DNA of 64,000 nt, from contig NZ_JACCFL010000001.1 in the NCBI RefSeq assembly GCF_013410375.1, forward strand, positions 2,852,001 through 2,916,000. The letters are read 5' to 3'. The notes under the pieces are model-generated. The model searched no databases, was not told where the DNA came from, and was given only the letters and a program-made list of their open reading frames with translations. The translations under genes and the position numbers were made by a program. Source of the DNA: Leifsonia shinshuensis. GTDB lineage: Bacteria > Actinomycetota > Actinomycetes > Actinomycetales > Microbacteriaceae. Positions 8,720-17,192 of the stretch are shown here, piece after piece. Each line of letters begins with the position of its first letter. The first letter of the stretch is position 1.

Positions 8720-10096
8720 TCAGCCGATCTTCTTCCACGAGGCCGGGCCGTCCGATCCTGCTCGGTAGGTCTGCAGCGGCACCTCGTCCTTCTTCCACGC
8801 CGCGATCACCGGCGCCACGATGCGCCACATCTCCACCGCCGTGTCGCCGCGCACCGACAGCGACGGGTCCCCGTCGAGGATGCCCTCCAGCACCTCCGCG
8901 TAAGCGAGCAGCAGCCCGGGCCCGAAGTCCGCGCTGAGCGCCACGCGCTCGATCTCGTGCGGGTCGTCGGGGCCGTTGATGTTCAGCTCCAGGGACATCG
9001 CGTCCGGCGCCAGCATGATCCGCAGCATCGTCGGCTCGCGGTGTCCCCTCAGCCCGCGCGGGATGTGCCGCGCCGGTTTGAAGGTGACCAGGATCTCGCG
9101 CCGGCGCGTGCCGAGCGCCTTGCCCGAGCGCAGCGTGAACGGGACGCCGGCCCAGCGCCAGGTGTCGATCTGCACCGTCATCTCGGCCAGCGTCTCGGTG
9201 TCGTTCGTGGGGTCGACCCCCGGCTCGTTCGTGTAGGCCGGGAGCTTCTGGCCGTCGATCGTGCCCGCGGTGTACCTGGCGCGCCGGCTCGAGATCAGCG
9301 GGTCGTCCTTCCAGAGCCGGGTAGCCCGCAGCACCATCGCCTTCGCGTCCCGCAGGTCGGTGGCGTCCAGAGCGCTGGGCGGCTCCATGGCGAAGACCGC
9401 GAGCACCTGCAGCAGGTGGCTCTGGATCATGTCCATCAGCGCGCCGGCGTGGTCGTAGTACCTGGCGCGATCCTCCAGCCCCAGCGACTCGTCGTAGACG
9501 ATGTCGACGCTCTGGATGTGGTCGCCGTTCCAGACCGGCTCCAGGATGCTGTTGGCGAAGCGCAGGCCGATCAGGTTCAGCACGGTGGAGTTGCCGAGGA
9601 AGTGGTCGACGCGGTGGATCTGGTCCTCCGGCACCAGCGTCGCCAGCCGCTTGTTGAGCGCGATGGCCGAGCGCTTGTCGGTGCCGAACGGCTTCTCCAG
9701 CGCCAGCGTCAGCCCGGCCGGCAGCGTCAGCTTGCCGAGCGCCTCGCACGCCTTGGCGGTGATCGCGGGCGGCAGAGCGAAGTACAGGGCGGGCGCGCCC
9801 TCGCAGGCGTCGAAGATCGTCTGCAGGTCGTCGGGCTTCGTCACGTCCGCGGGGAGGTACACGGTGCTCTTGAGCAGCTGCTCCACCGCTGGGCCACCGG
9901 CCTTCACCGTCTTGAACGACGCCTTCACAACGGAGCGCCACTTCGCGTCCGACCAGTCCTCGGCCCCGGAGCCGACGAGGTGGAAACGCCGTTCCGGGTG
10001 GTGGGTGAGCAATTGTCCGATCGCAGGGAGGAGGAGCCTGGACGACAGGTCGCCACTCGCTCCGAGAATCACCAGAGTGCCCACGGACTGCGTCAT
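8720..10096 (-). CDS. zwf: Glucose-6-phosphate dehydrogenase family protein
   Basis: NADP-type glucose-6-phosphate dehydrogenase homologue of 458 residues, entry enzyme of the oxidative pentose-phosphate pathway. The N-terminal Rossmann fingerprint GASGDLSSRLLLPAI, the EKPFG block and the substrate-domain helix MDMIQSHLLQVLAVF (with its His) are present. The substrate motif normally written RIDHYLGKE reads RVDHFLGNST here, so the conserved Lys of the motif is Asn. That is a serious change and may mean altered substrate or cofactor use; the gene stands alone, without tal, opcA or pgl, which supports a second, divergent paralogue. The start is ATG 10096 or GTG 10105; neither has a clear ribosome-binding site. 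It is divergent from the GH15 gene with about 20-30 bp between, so promoters must overlap coding starts. Confidence 0.8.
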   Translation of the reverse strand: MTQSVGTLVILGASGDLSSRLLLPAIGQLLTHHPERRFHLVGSGAEDWSDAKWRSVVKASFKTVKAGGPAVEQLLKSTVYLPADVTKPDDLQTIFDACEGAPALYFALPPAITAKACEALGKLTLPAGLTLALEKPFGTDKRSAIALNKRLATLVPEDQIHRVDHFLGNSTVLNLIGLRFANSILEPVWNGDHIQSVDIVYDESLGLEDRARYYDHAGALMDMIQSHLLQVLAVFAMEPPSALDATDLRDAKAMVLRATRLWKDDPLISSRRARYTAGTIDGQKLPAYTNEPGVDPTNDTETLAEMTVQIDTWRWAGVPFTLRSGKALGTRRREILVTFKPARHIPRGLRGHREPTMLRIMLAPDAMSLELNINGPDDPHEIERVALSADFGPGLLLAYAEVLEGILDGDPSLSVRGDTAVEMWRIVAPVIAAWKKDEVPLQTYRAGSDGPASWKKIG

Positions 10097-10125
10097 GCGC
10101 TTCACAGTACGGCCATACTGGGGAT

Positions 10126-11904
10126 ATGTCGCTCCCCATCGAGGATTACGCCCTGATCAGTGATTGCTTCACCGGGGCCCTCGTCGGACGGGACGGCAGC
10201 ATCGACTGGCTGTGCCTGCCGAGGTACGACTCGCAGTCCACCTTCGGCGCGCTGCTCGGCACGGAGGACCACGGCCGCTGGCTGCTCGCGCCCTCCGATC
10301 CCACAGCCACCAGCACGCGCCACTACGAGCGGGACACCATGATCCTGGTCACCCGCTGGCGCACCGCCACCGGCGAGGTGGAGGTCGTGGACGCCATGCC
10401 GATGGGCGACCACCGCGCCGACCTCGTGCGCCGGGTGCGCGGGGTGAGCGGCCAGGTGGAGCTGCGCGAGGAGCTGCGGATCCGCTTCGGCTACGCGACC
10501 GCCATCCCCTGGGTGCGCAGGATGACCGACCAGAAGCCGGCACCGCTCGTCGCGGTCGCCGGGCCGGACGGGCTGGTGTTCCGCGGCTCCGCTCTGCACC
10601 CGGCCGACCACGCGCACGAAGGCCGGTTCATCGTCAAGGCCGGCCAGACCGTCGACCTGTCGATGACCTGGTTCCCGTCGCACCGCGAGGCGCCGGCGGC
10701 CCTCGACGTCGAGACCTCGCTGCAGAACACCAGGAAGTGGTGGACGGACTGGGCGGACGGCTGCGACCACGACGGGCCGTACCGCGAGGAGGTCGTGCGC
10801 TCGCTGCTCATCCTGCGCGCGCTGACGCACCTGGAGACCGGCGGCATCGTCGCCGCGGCGACCACCTCCCTGCCGGAGAACTTCGGCGGGGAGCGCAACT
10901 GGGACTACCGCTACGTCTGGCTGCGCGACGCGTCGCTGACGATCGCCGTGCTGCTGGCGCACGGCTACGACGACTCGGTCGACCACTGGCGGGACTGGCT
11001 GCTGCGCGCGATCGCGGGCGACCCGGGCGACGTGCAGATCATGTACGGCCTCGCGGGCGAACGCGACCTCGCCGAGCGGGAGATCGACAGCCTGCCCGGC
11101 TACCAGGGCGCGCATCCGGTGCGGATCGGCAACGACGCGTCGACGCAGTTCCAGGCCGATGTGATCGGCGAGGTGATGCTGGCGCTCGACCACGGCCGCG
11201 AGGCAGGGGTGCAGGAGACCCGGTTCTCCTGGGCGCTGCAGCGCGCGCTGATGGGGTACCTGGAGCAGAACTGGCGCAAGCCCGACCACGGCATCTGGGA
11301 GATCCGCGGCGAGGAGCAGATGTTCACCCACTCCCGGGTGCTGGTGTGGGCGGCGTTCGACTGCGCGATCCGCGGCGTCGAGCAGTACGGCCTGGAGGGT
11401 CCGGTGGAGCGCTGGCGGCACCTGCGCGACCAGATCCGCGCCGACGTGGAGGCCAACGGCTTCGACGAGCACCGCGGCACGTACGTCCAGTACTTCGGCA
11501 CGACCGAGGTGGACGCCTCGCTGCTGCTGCTCCCGCAGGTCGGCTACTGCGCCTACGACGACCCCCGGATGCTCGGCACGGTGAAGGCGATCGAGGAGGA
11601 CCTGATGCGCGCCGGCCTCGCGCTGCGCTACCGCACCGAGAAGGGCGTCGACGGCCTCCCGCCCGGCGAGCATCCGTTCCTGGCGTGCTCGTTCTGGCTC
11701 GCCGAGCAGTACGCCCGCTCGCACCGCCTGGACGACGCTGTGCGCCTGATGGACCGGCTCGTCTCGCTGGCCAACGACGTCGGGATGCTCTCGGAGGAGT
11801 ACGACGTCGAGGGCCGGTCGCAGGTGGGCAACACGCCGCAGGCGCTCACCCACCTGGCGCTCGTGCGCGCCGCCGACGCCATCGCGGAGGCTCAGGCACG
11901 GTGA
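10126..11904 (+). CDS. Glycoside hydrolase family 15 protein (glucoamylase/trehalase-like)
   Basis: Cytoplasmic 592-residue GH15 enzyme without signal peptide. An N-terminal beta-rich domain (about residues 1-240, beginning IEDYALISDCFTGALVGRDGSIDWLCLPRYD) is followed by the alpha/alpha toroid. Family landmarks are NWDYRYVWLRDASLT and, near the end, GMLSEEYD...GNTPQALTHLAL, where the Glu pair provides the general base. Known bacterial members hydrolyse alpha-glucosides such as malto-oligosaccharides or trehalose; sequence alone does not decide. Its stop overlaps the clpS start (GTGA), giving translational coupling that is probably accidental in function. The zwf paralogue lies divergently, so released glucose could feed the pentose pathway, which is inference. 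Confidence 0.85.
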   Translation: MSLPIEDYALISDCFTGALVGRDGSIDWLCLPRYDSQSTFGALLGTEDHGRWLLAPSDPTATSTRHYERDTMILVTRWRTATGEVEVVDAMPMGDHRADLVRRVRGVSGQVELREELRIRFGYATAIPWVRRMTDQKPAPLVAVAGPDGLVFRGSALHPADHAHEGRFIVKAGQTVDLSMTWFPSHREAPAALDVETSLQNTRKWWTDWADGCDHDGPYREEVVRSLLILRALTHLETGGIVAAATTSLPENFGGERNWDYRYVWLRDASLTIAVLLAHGYDDSVDHWRDWLLRAIAGDPGDVQIMYGLAGERDLAEREIDSLPGYQGAHPVRIGNDASTQFQADVIGEVMLALDHGREAGVQETRFSWALQRALMGYLEQNWRKPDHGIWEIRGEEQMFTHSRVLVWAAFDCAIRGVEQYGLEGPVERWRHLRDQIRADVEANGFDEHRGTYVQYFGTTEVDASLLLLPQVGYCAYDDPRMLGTVKAIEEDLMRAGLALRYRTEKGVDGLPPGEHPFLACSFWLAEQYARSHRLDDAVRLMDRLVSLANDVGMLSEEYDVEGRSQVGNTPQALTHLALVRAADAIAEAQAR

Positions 11905-12203
11905 CGCCCGCGGTCACGGAACCCGACACCGCGGAGGAGGTCGACCTCGGCGAGCGGCTGGAGCTCGGCTCACCGTGGGTCACCATCGTGTGGAACGACC
12001 CGGTGAACCTCATGTCGTACGTCACCTACGTGTTCCAGAGCTACTTCGGGTTCTCGAAGGCGGAGGCGCAGCGGCTCATGCTGCTCGTCCACCACGAGGG
12101 CCGCGCCGTCGTCGCCACCGGCACCCGCGAGGAGATGGAGCGGCACGTGGAGGCCATGCACGGCTACGGCCTGTGGGCCACGCTGACGAAGGCGGACGCG
12201 TGA
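11901..12203 (+). CDS. clpS: ATP-dependent Clp protease adaptor ClpS
   Basis: Adaptor of 100 residues that delivers N-degron substrates to the ClpC/ClpA unfoldase. The core fold is clear: WVTIVWNDPVNLMSYVTYVF (with the Asn-Asp-Pro of the N-end-rule pocket), FGFSKAEAQRLMLLVHHEGRA, and the closing strand YGLWATL. About 20 acidic residues precede the core, as usual for actinobacterial ClpS. The GTG start overlaps the previous stop by 4 bp, and its own stop overlaps the GTG of the DUF2017 gene by 4 bp. The clpS-DUF2017 pairing is conserved across Actinobacteria. Confidence 0.93.
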   Translation: MTPAVTEPDTAEEVDLGERLELGSPWVTIVWNDPVNLMSYVTYVFQSYFGFSKAEAQRLMLLVHHEGRAVVATGTREEMERHVEAMHGYGLWATLTKADA

Positions 12204-12733
12204 GGCCGTTCCGCGCCGACCGGCACGGCGGCGGCGTGCACGCGCGGTTCGAGGCGGGCGAGGCCGCGATCCTGCGCGGGCTGGCCGCGGAGGCGGCCGA
12301 GCGGGCCGAGCGCGCGGGAGCGGAGTCGCCGGGCGCGACCTCCGCCGACCCGGCGCTGGCGCGCCTCCTCCCCGACGCGTATCCCGACGACCCGGAGGCG
12401 TCGGCCGAGTTCCGCCGGTTCACGGCCGAGCGCCTGGCGGAGACGAAGACGCAGAACGCCCACGTCGTGATCGCCTCGCTGAGCGGGCCTGCGGAGGAGA
12501 CGGCGCCCGACGGCGCCGTCGACGTGAGCCTGGACGCGGAGCAGGCGCAGGCCTGGCTGCGCACCCTCACCGACATCCGGCTCGGGCTGGCCGCCGGCCT
12601 CGGCATCGAGGAGGACGGCGACGAGGGCGATGTGCACGACCTGGAGTCGGCGACGCGCCGCGCGGCCTACGACTGGCTCGCCGCCGTCCAGGAGTTCCTC
12701 GTGCTCGCCCTCACCCGCGCCGAGCTCCGCTGA
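12200..12733 (+). CDS. DUF2017 family protein
   Basis: A 177-residue, alanine- and acid-rich protein that follows clpS in most Actinobacteria. Visible features are a basic start (VRPFRADRHGGGVHARFEAGEAAILRG), a conserved middle (LARLLPDAYPDDPEASAEFRRFT) and a C-terminal helical part (WLRTLTDIRLGLAAGLGI ... YDWLAAVQEFLVLAL). The GTG start at 12200 overlaps the clpS stop. Function is unknown; its constant place next to clpS suggests a role around Clp proteolysis, which is inference from context only. Confidence 0.85.
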   Translation: MRPFRADRHGGGVHARFEAGEAAILRGLAAEAAERAERAGAESPGATSADPALARLLPDAYPDDPEASAEFRRFTAERLAETKTQNAHVVIASLSGPAEETAPDGAVDVSLDAEQAQAWLRTLTDIRLGLAAGLGIEEDGDEGDVHDLESATRRAAYDWLAAVQEFLVLALTRAELR

Positions 12734-12748
12734 CCCTGCCGCCGCGGG

Positions 12749-13870
12749 TCAGACCGGGAAGCGCACCGCCGCGGCCGCCGCGCCGCCGCCCGGAACGTCC
12801 TCCGCGCGCAGCGCGTATACCTTGGCCTTCGACCCCAGCGAGCGCCGGATGATCTCGTCGACCACGCCGTAGTTGCCCGCGGAGTCCTCGTCGGCGTAGG
12901 TGATCGTGCCGGTCTCGTCGTCCAGGGTGCCCGGCACCCGCCGGTCGATGTCGAAGACGAGGGTCTCCACCGCGCCGTAGGTCGCCGCCCGGGCGATGTC
13001 GCTCAGGTCGGCCAGGGCCGTCCCGGCGGCGATGCGCGTGGAGAAGTCCTCCTTGAGGGCGGCGATCTTGGCCGCGTACAGCCGGTCCAGCACACCGCGC
13101 GCCGCGCTCGCCAGCTCGTCCTCGGTCTTCTCCTCCGGGTTGCCGGCGATCACGTCGTCCACCAGGCGCGGGTAGTCCGTGGCGCCGCGGAAGATCCCGA
13201 TCAGCGGCTCGGCCGCGGCGAGGATGAGCGGCTCGGTGGAGGTCGCCAGCAGCGGGTGCAGCGCCCGCTCGATGGCCTGCACGTACTCCAGCATCCGCAC
13301 CTTCTGCCCCTCGGAGCCCTGGATGCGCCCCTCGGCGGAGCGCCCGCTGACGGAGGTCAGGCCGACGGCCGACGCGACGTCCTTCGGCATCCCCTCGACC
13401 TCGATGAGCGCGGGCGGGAGCTCCGGGTCGATGCGGATCAGCCGGACGGAGTTCTGCGCGAGCGCGAGGATGAGCGCCGACTGCGGGAAGGTCACCGCCC
13501 GCAGCAGCGGCTTGATGTAGAACCGGTCGGCGACCTCGCACGCGGAGGTGAGCCGGTTGGCGAGGCGGAAGGTCTCGGCGAGCTCCCCGTCGAGGAAGAC
13601 GGCGAGCGAGCGGGACTGGTAGCGCCAGAAGTCGCGGTCCTCCAGGATGCCCTCCCCCTCGGCCTGGACGGCGGCGATCCGGCGCCGGTCGACGCCCAGC
13701 GCCTCCAGCGACTTCACCGCCAGGGCGAGGTGGTTCTTGAGCTCGATGCGCGCCCGGTCCGCCTCCGGCGGCGTCGTCCCGGTCGGCAGGTAGATGCTGA
13801 CGCAGCCCGGTTCGCGATGCGCCGCGATCCTCTCGATGTCGGCCTTGGTCGGAATGTCCTTGTACTCCAC
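12749..13870 (-). CDS. baeRF-type (bacterial archaeo-eukaryotic release factor-like) protein, possible ribosome hibernation factor
   Basis: A 373-residue soluble protein related to the bacterial aeRF1-like (baeRF) families. Landmarks are an N-terminal CVSIYLPTGTTPPEADRARIELKN, then a block FWRYQSRSLAVFLDGELAETFRLAN and DRFYIKPLLRAV, and a C-terminal L7Ae-like end (ATYGAVETLVFDIDRR ... YGVVDEIIRRSLGSKAKVYAL). Some members of this superfamily (Balon) bind the ribosomal A site during hibernation; assignment of that role here is inference. GTG 13870 was chosen as start because GAGGAGG precedes it by 5 bases, although the frame stays open further upstream. It is divergent from the sugar operon. 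Confidence 0.75.
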   Translation of the reverse strand: MEYKDIPTKADIERIAAHREPGCVSIYLPTGTTPPEADRARIELKNHLALAVKSLEALGVDRRRIAAVQAEGEGILEDRDFWRYQSRSLAVFLDGELAETFRLANRLTSACEVADRFYIKPLLRAVTFPQSALILALAQNSVRLIRIDPELPPALIEVEGMPKDVASAVGLTSVSGRSAEGRIQGSEGQKVRMLEYVQAIERALHPLLATSTEPLILAAAEPLIGIFRGATDYPRLVDDVIAGNPEEKTEDELASAARGVLDRLYAAKIAALKEDFSTRIAAGTALADLSDIARAATYGAVETLVFDIDRRVPGTLDDETGTITYADEDSAGNYGVVDEIIRRSLGSKAKVYALRAEDVPGGGAAAAAVRFPV

Positions 13871-13980
13871 GTTTCCTCCTCGGTCGGGGCCAGGCCGGAC
13901 GTCGGCGGCCGGTCGCCCCAGTCTCGTCGCGGGTGCAGGACGGCACAAGACCCCGTGGGGTGAAGCGCCGGGTGACCCCG

Positions 13981-14025
13981 TTGACAGATCCGAGAACCGC
14001 GGCTACCGTCCTTTAAACCGGTTTA
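13981..14025 (+). promoter_or_regulatory. Promoter with overlapping LacI-type operator for the sugar operon
   Basis: TTGACA at 13981-13986 and TACCGT at 14004-14009 are spaced by 17 bases and form a good sigma-A promoter. The perfect palindrome TAAACCGGTTTA (14014-14025) covers the expected transcription start. A central CG step within such a palindrome is typical of LacI/GalR operators. The LacI gene is second in the operon, so simple repression with autoregulation is likely. Confidence 0.8.
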
Positions 14026-14084
14026 GACGTCACCCGTTCAGGGGTGGACGGGACCACACACGAAACGCAGAGACAGGAAACGCG

Positions 14085-16151
14085 ATGAAGCGGAATCGAC
14101 TCCTCGCCGCAGCGACGGGCGCCGCCCTCGCCGCCGCCGTGCTCGTCCCGGCGCTCGCCGCCCCGGCGGACGCCGCCCCCGCCCCCGCGGCCCCGGCCGC
14201 CCCCACCCTGACGAACCTCGCCCATCTGAATTTCCTCCTGGACGATGTGCCGTTGCTTCCCGGGGTCGCGGGTCACTCCACGTATCGGCAGAGCCAGGAG
14301 CCGACCGCGCGCGCCCCGTGGGTCTACGCGAACCGCAACGCCGACGGCAGCTTCACGCGGGTCGGCGGCGGCCCGATCACGAACGCCGCGAAGGGCTGGT
14401 ACGCGCAGGGGTCCTTCGACGCCGACGACATCTCCCGCGCGGCCGTGGTCTACCTCCGCGACTGGAGGCAGAACGGCACGGCCGCCAGCCGCGCCTCGGC
14501 CTACGAGCTGCTGCGCGAACTGACCTATCTGCAGGTCGACTCCGGACCGAACGCCGGCAATGTCGTGCTCTGGCAGCAGCACGACGGCACGCTGAACCCG
14601 TCCGCGATCCCGGCCGACCAGCCGAACCCGAGCGACTCGGCCGAGTCGTACTGGCTGGCGCGCACGGTCTGGGCGCTCGGCGAGGGTTACGCGGGCTTCC
14701 AGAAGTCCGACCCGGCGTTCGCGTCGTTCCTGCAGCAGCGGATGTCGCTCGCGCTCCGCTCGCTGGAGCGCCAGTCGCTCGCGAAGTACGGCACCACCGA
14801 GACGGCGAACGGCGTCACCGTGCCCGGCTGGCTCATCGTCGGCAGCGCCAGCCCGACGGCGGAGGCCGTGCTCGGCCTGAGCGCCTACACGGCCGCCGCG
14901 CCGGGCGACACCCCGGCGCGGACCGACCTCCAGAGCTACGCGAAGGGGATCGCCAGGCTCTCCTCCGGCGGCACCGGCCAGTGGCCGTTCGGCGCGCTGC
15001 TGCCCGAGGCGAACTCCCCCACCTTCTGGCACGCCTGGGGCGGCATGCAGCCGGCGGCGCTGACCGCGGCCGCCACGCAGCTCCACGACGGCGGCCTCCA
15101 GAACGCCGCGAACACCGACCTCGCGAGCTTCACCCCGCAGCTCCTCGCCAGCGGCGGCCCGGACAACGGCTGGACCCCGACCCCGGCCGACCCGTCGCAG
15201 ATCGCGTACGGTGTCGACTCCCGCGTGGAAGGCCTGGTCGCCGCCTCCGACGCGACCGGCTCGACCGGCCTCGCCACCCTCGCCGGCGCCCAGGCCGCCT
15301 GGTACTTCGGGGCCAACCCGGCCGGTGTCCCGGTCTACGACCCGGCCACCGGCGTCTGCGTCGACGGGATCGGCGGCGACGGCGGCGTCAACCACAACTG
15401 CGGCGCCGAGTCGGCCATCCACACCGAGCTGAGCATGCTCGCGCTGGACGCCCACCCGGCGATCAAGCGCGAGGCGCTGGCGCTGACGCACCGTTCCGCC
15501 GTCGACGGCCTCCAGGTCGTGGAGGCCGAGAAGGGCGCGCTCACCGGTCCGGCCACGGTCGTGACCCCGCCATCCGCGTGGACGGGCTCGGCCAACTGGT
15601 CGGGCGGCGCCTACGTCTCCGCCGCCACAGGCGCGACGGTCACGATGACGCTTCCCGCAGGCCACGCCGCCGCGCGCATCCTCCCGATCGAGGACCTCGG
15701 ACCCGACGGCACCGCCACGAGCGGGTCGGGCACGACGGCGTGGACGGCGAGCGCGGGCAACCGCACCGTGCAGCTCGGCACCAGCCAGAACGTACGCCCC
15801 GGCGCACAGGGGATCGCGCCCAGTCCGGTGTTCCTGCTGCCCCGGACCCTGCCGGTCTCCGCTCCCGCGGACGCGACCACGATCACGGCGCGCGTGAGCG
15901 GCCAGGGCCGCCTGGACGCGGTGCTCGTGCAGCCGGTGGTCTCGCACCTCGGCCTGACCGGATCCAGCAGCCTCGACGTCTACGTCAACGCCACCTCGGC
16001 GACGGTACCGCAGCACCTCGGCTCCTCCGGCCCGGTGCTCGCCACCCGCTACGACGCCTCCGGCCACCAGGTCGGCGCCCCGATCCCGTTGAACGGCCAC
16101 GGCACGGTCACGGTCGTGCCGGGCGGCTTCACCACGGTGGTGCCGCGATGA
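14085..16151 (+). CDS. Secreted protein, probable alpha/alpha-toroid glycan-active enzyme with C-terminal beta-sandwich
   Basis: First gene of the sugar operon, 688 residues. A signal peptide is clear: KR start, hydrophobic core (AAATGAALAAAVLVPALA), cleavage after an Ala-x-Ala near residue 30. Residues about 40-480 are helix-rich with repeated Trp/aromatic positions (WYAQGSFDADDISRAAVVYLRDW, ESYWLARTVWALGEGYAGF, FWHAWGGMQPAAL), ending in AAWYFGANPAG, which resembles the closing helix of (alpha/alpha)6 glycosidases such as GH9. Residues about 485-688 look like a beta-sandwich, starting VVEAEKGALTG and close to a carbohydrate-binding module in style. No family can be named with certainty. Its place before an importer and two GH130 enzymes argues that it cleaves an extracellular glycan. 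Start ATG 14085 follows GACAGGA. Confidence 0.7.
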   Translation: MKRNRLLAAATGAALAAAVLVPALAAPADAAPAPAAPAAPTLTNLAHLNFLLDDVPLLPGVAGHSTYRQSQEPTARAPWVYANRNADGSFTRVGGGPITNAAKGWYAQGSFDADDISRAAVVYLRDWRQNGTAASRASAYELLRELTYLQVDSGPNAGNVVLWQQHDGTLNPSAIPADQPNPSDSAESYWLARTVWALGEGYAGFQKSDPAFASFLQQRMSLALRSLERQSLAKYGTTETANGVTVPGWLIVGSASPTAEAVLGLSAYTAAAPGDTPARTDLQSYAKGIARLSSGGTGQWPFGALLPEANSPTFWHAWGGMQPAALTAAATQLHDGGLQNAANTDLASFTPQLLASGGPDNGWTPTPADPSQIAYGVDSRVEGLVAASDATGSTGLATLAGAQAAWYFGANPAGVPVYDPATGVCVDGIGGDGGVNHNCGAESAIHTELSMLALDAHPAIKREALALTHRSAVDGLQVVEAEKGALTGPATVVTPPSAWTGSANWSGGAYVSAATGATVTMTLPAGHAAARILPIEDLGPDGTATSGSGTTAWTASAGNRTVQLGTSQNVRPGAQGIAPSPVFLLPRTLPVSAPADATTITARVSGQGRLDAVLVQPVVSHLGLTGSSSLDVYVNATSATVPQHLGSSGPVLATRYDASGHQVGAPIPLNGHGTVTVVPGGFTTVVPR

Positions 16152-17170
16152 CGCCGGCCGACATCACGATCAACGACGTCGCACGAGCGGCGGGCGTGAG
16201 CAAGGGCCTGGTGTCCCTCGCGCTGAACGGCAAGCCCGGCGTGGCCCTGGACACCCGCGAGCGCATCCTCGCCGCCGCGCGGGAGCTCGGGTTCACCCCG
16301 AACCCGAGCGCCCGCGGGCTCACCACCCGGCGCGCCTACGCCCTCGGCCTCATCCTCCGCCGCGCCGCCCGCACCATCGAGGTCGACCCGTTCTTCGCGG
16401 CGTTCATCGCCGGCGTCGAGACCGTGCTCTCCGAGCGCGGCCAGGTGCTGGTGCTGACCGTGGTCCCCGACCACGAGGCGGAGGCGCGCGCCTACGAGCG
16501 CCTCGCCGCGGACAAGCGGGTCGACGGCTTCCTGCTCACCGACCTCCTCGCCGACGACCACCGCATCGCGCTGGTGCAGCGGTTCGGCTCCCAGGCGGTC
16601 TCGCTCGGCGAGCCCGTCGGCGGCAGCCCGTTCCCCGTCATCACGCGCGACTACGACGCCGGCATCGACGAGCTGGTGGCGCACCTGCTCGGCCTGGGCC
16701 ACCGGCGCATCGCGCACGTGTCCGGCGACGAGCGGATGCTGCACGGCCTCCGCCGCCGCGAGCGCTTCGAGCAGGCGATGCGGGCGGCGGGACTGAACCC
16801 CGTGATCGTCCCCACCGACTTCTCGCCGGAGCAGGGCGCCGAGGCCACCAAGACGCTCCTCGACTCCGCAGAGCCGCCGACCGCGATCGTCTACGGGAAC
16901 GACCCGATGGCGATCGCCGGCATGGGCGTCGCGCACGAGCGCGGCCTCCGGCTCCCCCACGACCTGTCCATCACCGGGCTGGACGGCTCCCAGATCGGGA
17001 CCTACATCTATCCGACCCTCACGACCCTGGACAACGACCCGGCCGGCTGGGGCATCGCCGCCGCCACCGCACTGCTGCGGCTGGTGGAGCACGGCGAGCC
17101 TGCCGACGTCGCCCTGCCCCCTGCCCGACTGGTGGTGCGCGCCTCCACGGCGCCGCCATCGCGTCACTGA
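16148..17170 (+). CDS. LacI family transcriptional regulator of the sugar operon
   Basis: A 340-residue repressor. The N-terminal HTH and hinge are typical (INDVARAAGVSKGLVSLALNGKPGV ... AARELGFTPNPSARGL), followed by a periplasmic-binding-protein-like core (about residues 65-335) ending with the usual ITGLDGSQIGTYIYPTLTTL block. The ATG overlaps the stop of the secreted protein gene (ATGA). Because it is inside the operon and a TAAACCGGTTTA palindrome covers the operon promoter, negative autoregulation is expected; the inducer should be the imported oligosaccharide or a breakdown product. Confidence 0.92.
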   Translation: MTPADITINDVARAAGVSKGLVSLALNGKPGVALDTRERILAAARELGFTPNPSARGLTTRRAYALGLILRRAARTIEVDPFFAAFIAGVETVLSERGQVLVLTVVPDHEAEARAYERLAADKRVDGFLLTDLLADDHRIALVQRFGSQAVSLGEPVGGSPFPVITRDYDAGIDELVAHLLGLGHRRIAHVSGDERMLHGLRRRERFEQAMRAAGLNPVIVPTDFSPEQGAEATKTLLDSAEPPTAIVYGNDPMAIAGMGVAHERGLRLPHDLSITGLDGSQIGTYIYPTLTTLDNDPAGWGIAAATALLRLVEHGEPADVALPPARLVVRASTAPPSRH

Positions 17171-17192
17171 AATCACGGAAAGAGCACACATC

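Noticed and set aside
8652..10139. Very long open frame on the minus strand in a second frame across the zwf gene
   Set aside because: Composition is Arg/Gly/Pro-rich, typical of a GC-driven shadow, and the real G6PD frame explains the region.
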